5,270 nt of DNA from Chloroflexota bacterium (GTDB lineage: Bacteria; Chloroflexota; Dehalococcoidia; DSTF01; JACRBR01), in the NCBI GenBank assembly GCA_021813085.1, contig JAKAMA010000202.1:1-5270 (forward strand). The letters are read 5' to 3'. Positions 4,236-5,270 of the stretch are shown in pieces (positions within the stretch are counted from its first letter, which is position 1; every line of letters begins with the position of its first letter). Position numbers and translations under genes: made by a program. A model generated the notes under the pieces. That model made no database searches, was not told the origin of the DNA, and worked only from the letters and a program-made list of their open reading frames with translations.

Positions 4236-5270
4236 GTGGAGAAGATGCGCGTCGAGCGGGCGGACGGGCGCTACATCCAGTACTACGCCTTCGACGAGCC
4301 GCTGCCGGCCGTGCTCGACCGCCCCCAGGCGGCGCGTCCGGCTGATGGCCTCGAGCTGCGCTGGAATCCGCTGCTCGGCGAGCACGTCGTGATCTCGACG
4401 GGCCGCCAGGACCGCACCTTCCTGCCGCCTCCCGAGTCCTGCCCGCTCTGCCCGACCGATCCGGCAGCGACGTTCACGAGCGAGATCCCGTCGCCGGGCT
4501 ACGAGATCGTCGCGTTCGAGAATCGCTTCCCGAGCCTGCGCCCCGACGCCGCGCCGCCGGCGAGCACCTCCCCGCTCGAGCGGCGGGAGCGCGCGGCCGG
4601 GCTGTGCGAGGTGCTGGTCTACGCGCCCCGCCACGATGCGACGCTGGCGTCCCTCTCGGATGCGCAGGTGCGCCACCTCGTCGATGTATGGGCCGACCGC
4701 TACGCCGAGCTGTCAGCGCGCCCGGAGGTGGCGTACGTCTTCATCTTCGAGAACCGGGGCCGCGAGATCGGCGTGACGCTGACGCACCCGCACGGCCAGA
4801 TCTACGCCTTCCCGTACGTGCCGCCCCGCGTGCAGCGCGAGCACGAGCTGGCGCTGCGGCACGTCGCCGGCGGCGGTGGCTGCCTGCTCTGCGACGTCGT
4901 GGCCGAAGAGATCGCGGGCGGGGAGCGCATCGTCGCCACCGCCGAGGGCTTCGTCGCCTACGTGCCGTTCGCGGCGCGGCTGCCGTACGAGGTGCACGTC
5001 GTGGCGGCCGCGCACCGCCCCTCGCTGCTCAGCCTGTCGGACGCCGAGCGCACCGGCCTGGCGCGCATCGTGCGGACGGTGCAGGCGAAGTACGACCACC
5101 TCTGGGGCTTCGCGATGCCGTACACCATGTCGATGCACCAGCGCCCGGACGGACGCCCGTCCCATGCGGGCCGTACGGCTGGGCGCGCGGCCGACGGCGC
5201 GGACCGCGCGGGCGACCACCTGCACATCGAGTTCGCGCCGCCGTACCGGACGCGTGACAAGCTCAAGTAC
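4236..5270 (+). CDS. galT: Galactose-1-phosphate uridylyltransferase (3' end cut by the window)
   Basis: This Leloir-pathway enzyme transfers UMP between UDP-glucose and galactose-1-phosphate through a uridylyl-histidine intermediate. The visible 345 residues stay open to the last base; the stop lies outside the window. The nucleophile is H186 in HPHGQ (184-188). Zinc ligands matching the E. coli enzyme are C69, C72, H133 and H184, and the iron-site ligands are E202, H301, H328 and H330. Most spacings equal or nearly equal those in E. coli, but H301 to H328 is 27 residues against 15, so about 12 residues rich in A, G, R and D are inserted. A second CxxC (C216-C219, CLLCD) is present, absent from E. 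coli GalT. The N-terminus is about 17 residues longer before the first CxxC. GTG 4236 is chosen because it is six bases from TAGACT. E. coli GalT has 348 residues, so little is probably missing. Downstream gal genes cannot be seen. Confidence 0.93.
   Translation, partial: MEKMRVERADGRYIQYYAFDEPLPAVLDRPQAARPADGLELRWNPLLGEHVVISTGRQDRTFLPPPESCPLCPTDPAATFTSEIPSPGYEIVAFENRFPSLRPDAAPPASTSPLERRERAAGLCEVLVYAPRHDATLASLSDAQVRHLVDVWADRYAELSARPEVAYVFIFENRGREIGVTLTHPHGQIYAFPYVPPRVQREHELALRHVAGGGGCLLCDVVAEEIAGGERIVATAEGFVAYVPFAARLPYEVHVVAAAHRPSLLSLSDAERTGLARIVRTVQAKYDHLWGFAMPYTMSMHQRPDGRPSHAGRTAGRAADGADRAGDHLHIEFAPPYRTRDKLKY

Noticed and set aside
4084..4392. A + strand frame across the galT upstream region and galT start
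   Set aside because: Overlaps the true galT frame in another phase; composition is low-complexity Arg/Pro/Ser, without motifs.

Overview
This is a G+C-rich bacterial window in which every gene reads on the + strand: a TlyA-type RNA methyltransferase (91-816), an aldehyde dehydrogenase (933-2417), an agmatinase-family ureohydrolase (2532-3524), a small unrecognised Arg-rich protein built from two copies of a 40-residue unit (3576-3893), and galT (4236 to the window edge, truncated at its 3' end). Codons end mostly in G or C. Strong Shine-Dalgarno sites precede only the aldehyde dehydrogenase and ureohydrolase genes. galT, and probably the small gene and tlyA, have a TANNNT-like hexamer a few bases before the start codon, which suggests leaderless transcripts. 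This fits a G+C-rich Chloroflexota or deep-branching Actinobacteria-like organism, but the lineage is an inference; no rRNA or clade marker is present.

Layout. Bases 1-90 hold the tlyA upstream region, including a perfect 11-bp inverted repeat that covers the tlyA start codon. A perfect 19-bp tandem duplication covers the tlyA stop codon. The aldehyde dehydrogenase gene has its own candidate promoter (877-882), a hairpin-forming leader and a GGAGGAG ribosome site. Between it and the ureohydrolase gene is a ~100-bp element of 7-base repeats with a small stable-type hairpin; the element supplies the last codons and the stop of the aldehyde dehydrogenase. After the small gene comes a 342-bp non-coding stretch with a terminator-like hairpin, a candidate minus-strand promoter (exact TTGACA, 17-bp spacer, TATCGT), a 36-bp dyad, and the galT promoter.

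Function. The aldehyde dehydrogenase and ureohydrolase could be consecutive or related steps in guanidino-compound or polyamine breakdown (for example agmatine to putrescine, and an amino- or guanidino-aldehyde to its acid), but neither substrate can be read from sequence. galT is the Leloir-pathway uridylyltransferase with all metal ligands and the nucleophilic histidine intact; it appears to be a separate transcription unit. tlyA is an independent housekeeping-type gene.

Most worth a second look: the heptad-repeat element that captured a stop codon, the internally duplicated small protein, the dyad over the tlyA start, and the minus-strand promoter that could drive a short structured RNA. 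No CRISPR array, tRNA, rRNA, insertion sequence or defence system was found.
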